64,000 nucleotides of DNA from Nocardia jinanensis. Its GTDB lineage: Bacteria; Actinomycetota; Actinomycetes; Mycobacteriales; Mycobacteriaceae. Numbering within the stretch: position 1 is the stretch's first letter; each line of letters opens with the position of its first letter. The notes under the pieces are model-generated. The model did no database searches. It was given only the letters and a program-made list of their open reading frames with translations, and had not been told where the DNA came from. A program made the position numbers and the translations under genes. This document shows positions 63,046 to 64,000 of the stretch, piece by piece. Location: NCBI RefSeq assembly GCF_014645735.1, contig NZ_BMMH01000029.1:1-64000 (forward strand). Direction: 5' to 3'.

Positions 63046-63090
63046 CCAACGGCGAAGCCGTAGCTCGATGACCTGCGGCTTCGCCGTTGG
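63046..63090. terminator. 15-bp perfect inverted repeat
   Basis: CCAACGGCGAAGCCG (63046-63060) and CGGCTTCGCCGTTGG (63076-63090) are perfectly complementary around a 15-nt loop. They lie just past the stop of the SDR remnant on the minus strand, so they are probably that lost gene's terminator. Confidence 0.55.
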
Positions 63091-63107
63091 ATACCGCCAA
63101 ACCGGCA

Positions 63108-63242
63108 TCAGCCGCCGAATCCGCCGTCGATGTTCAAGCTGGCGCCGGTGATGTAGGCGGCCTCGGGCCCGGCGAGGAAGGAAACGAAAGCACCGACCTC
63201 CGCCGCGGTCCCGAATCGGTCGACCGCCATCACGCCGAGCAT
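63108..63242 (-). pseudogene. SDR dehydrogenase C-terminal remnant
   Basis: Forty-four codons read VDRFGTAAEVGAFVSFLAGP then EAAYITGASLNIDGGFGG, the unmistakable end of a FabG-like SDR. The Rossmann fold and active site are missing. Upstream on the same strand it runs directly into a transposase fragment in a different frame. Confidence 0.75.
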
Positions 63243-63264
63243 GGCCGACGCGGCCGGCCCATCG

Positions 63265-63432
63265 CCCGGCTGGTGGCCGGCGGCGCCAGCGTGCCATGTC
63301 GAGGGCATCGCAGACCAGTTCGGCTCGCAGGTGATCGGCGATCGACCAGCCCACGATCCGGCGGGAGAACGCGTCGAGCACGACCGCGCAGTACATCCAG
63401 CCCTCACCGGTGCGATGCTGGGTGACGTCCAT
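63265..63432 (-). mobile_element. IS3-family transposase (integrase core) fragment
   Basis: About 56 codons read MDVTQHRTGEGWMYCAVVLD then AFSRRIVGWSIADHLRAEL. This is the middle of an IS3-family integrase core with the first catalytic Asp. It differs from the fragment at 48044, so two different IS3-type elements have left remnants on the two sides of the operon. No terminal inverted repeats are evident. Confidence 0.75.
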
Positions 63433-63858
63433 GCACCACTATCTCGACCCTGCCATCCATCGGACCACACCGTCACTTCTGGAGCCGATGTGGCGGCTGT
63501 GGTGAGACTGACTACCGGGGACCACTATCGACCGACGCGATGTGCTCAGAGCGGTCCAGCCAGACAATCGGTGCCTCCGAACACCCGCCTCCGCGGTCCC
63601 AGCGTGGCGATCGCCTTTGTTCATGGACCGCAATATCTTCCTTGCACGTCATACGCAATCCATCCGGCTCGCCGTGAAGGCGACCCACTGGCCTGACGGC
63701 CGGAACGACTCGAACGATCGCTCCTCGGCAGGCGTGCCGATAGACCCGATGACTATGGCCGCGGCGGGAATCCGCTGTCAGAGCCTTTCCAGCGGTGGGG
63801 AGCTGCCGTGTTGACGGATACGCTTCGGCGACTTCACAACTCGTTCGAAAGGCGAGCA
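63433..63858. other. Intergenic gap without a supported gene
   Basis: This 426-bp gap lies between the transposase fragment and the secreted protein at the window's edge. Open frames here have no ribosome site or family motif. The last part must hold the promoter of the gene at 63859. Confidence 0.5.
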
Positions 63859-64000
63859 ATGATCTCGAACAATGTCGTCAAAACCGTCGTCGCCTCGACG
63901 CTGCCGCTGATCGCCGCCACGGTCGTCGCCGGAGGCGCTTCCGCCGACGCCGGGCCGATGGCCGATGTGCAGGCCACGCCGATCGCCGGTATTCCGCTGG
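63859..64000 (+). CDS. Secreted protein, cut by the window edge
   Basis: The ATG at 63859 with AAAGGCGAG upstream opens a frame with a Sec signal peptide: KTVVASTLPLIAATVVAGGA followed by SADAGPMADV, a likely cleavage after Ala. Only 47 codons are in the window, so the family is not visible. Confidence 0.7.
   Translation, partial: MISNNVVKTVVASTLPLIAATVVAGGASADAGPMADVQATPIAGIPL

Overview
The window is high-GC actinobacterial DNA, most likely from Nocardia or a close relative. The signs are very high G+C, GTG/TTG starts, ATGA stop/start overlaps, many short-chain dehydrogenases and TetR regulators, a mycofactocin-type dehydrogenase, and Asp-Ile usually written GAT-ATC. All functions are inferred from sequence alone.

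Region 1 (about 1-32 kb) is a large catabolic cluster. It holds a two-subunit Rieske ring-hydroxylating dioxygenase, an aldehyde dehydrogenase, several dehydrogenases, an extradiol (BphC-like) dioxygenase, an ACMSD-type amidohydrolase and three fumarylacetoacetase-family hydrolases. It also has a complete beta-oxidation set (thiolase, acyl-CoA dehydrogenase, enoyl-CoA hydratase, hydroxyacyl-CoA dehydrogenase, CoA transferase), a DUF35/lipid-transfer thiolase pair resembling the steroid side-chain aldolase, a P450 with its own ferredoxin, a second ferredoxin, and an FAD-dependent ferredoxin reductase. Together these could hydroxylate and cleave an aromatic or alicyclic compound and oxidise the products as CoA esters. 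A MoxR ATPase / VWA-metallopeptidase pair sits inside. The cluster is scarred: at least six places hold truncated genes fused to one another or broken by frameshift.

Region 2 (32-41 kb) is a patchwork of small regulator/effector units: NmrA-like with MarR, Tat-exported metallo-hydrolase with LysR, TetR with an esterase, then a secreted LVIVD protein with a DUF305 protein. The block 36.6-40.2 kb contains no GATATC, unlike its neighbours, which suggests a separate origin.

Region 3 (40.5-47.2 kb) has a TetR regulator behind five 12-bp repeats spaced exactly 19 bp, an MMPL exporter, an excellent terminator, and a PknK-like kinase/ATPase/LuxR protein.

Region 4 (47.4-63.4 kb) looks like an integrated island. 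A TetR remnant, a tRNA-Asn-like 3' fragment and an IS3-family transposase fragment lie on its left; an SDR remnant and another IS3 fragment lie on its right. Between them, six tightly packed minus-strand genes (62055 to 48423, 13.6 kb) encode large proteins without signal peptides: a hemopexin-like/glycine-rich protein, a DUF6603-like protein, two very large unrecognised proteins, and two beta-rich proteins built from the same repeated module. This operon is the best candidate for an undescribed system. The window ends in a secreted protein cut by the edge.
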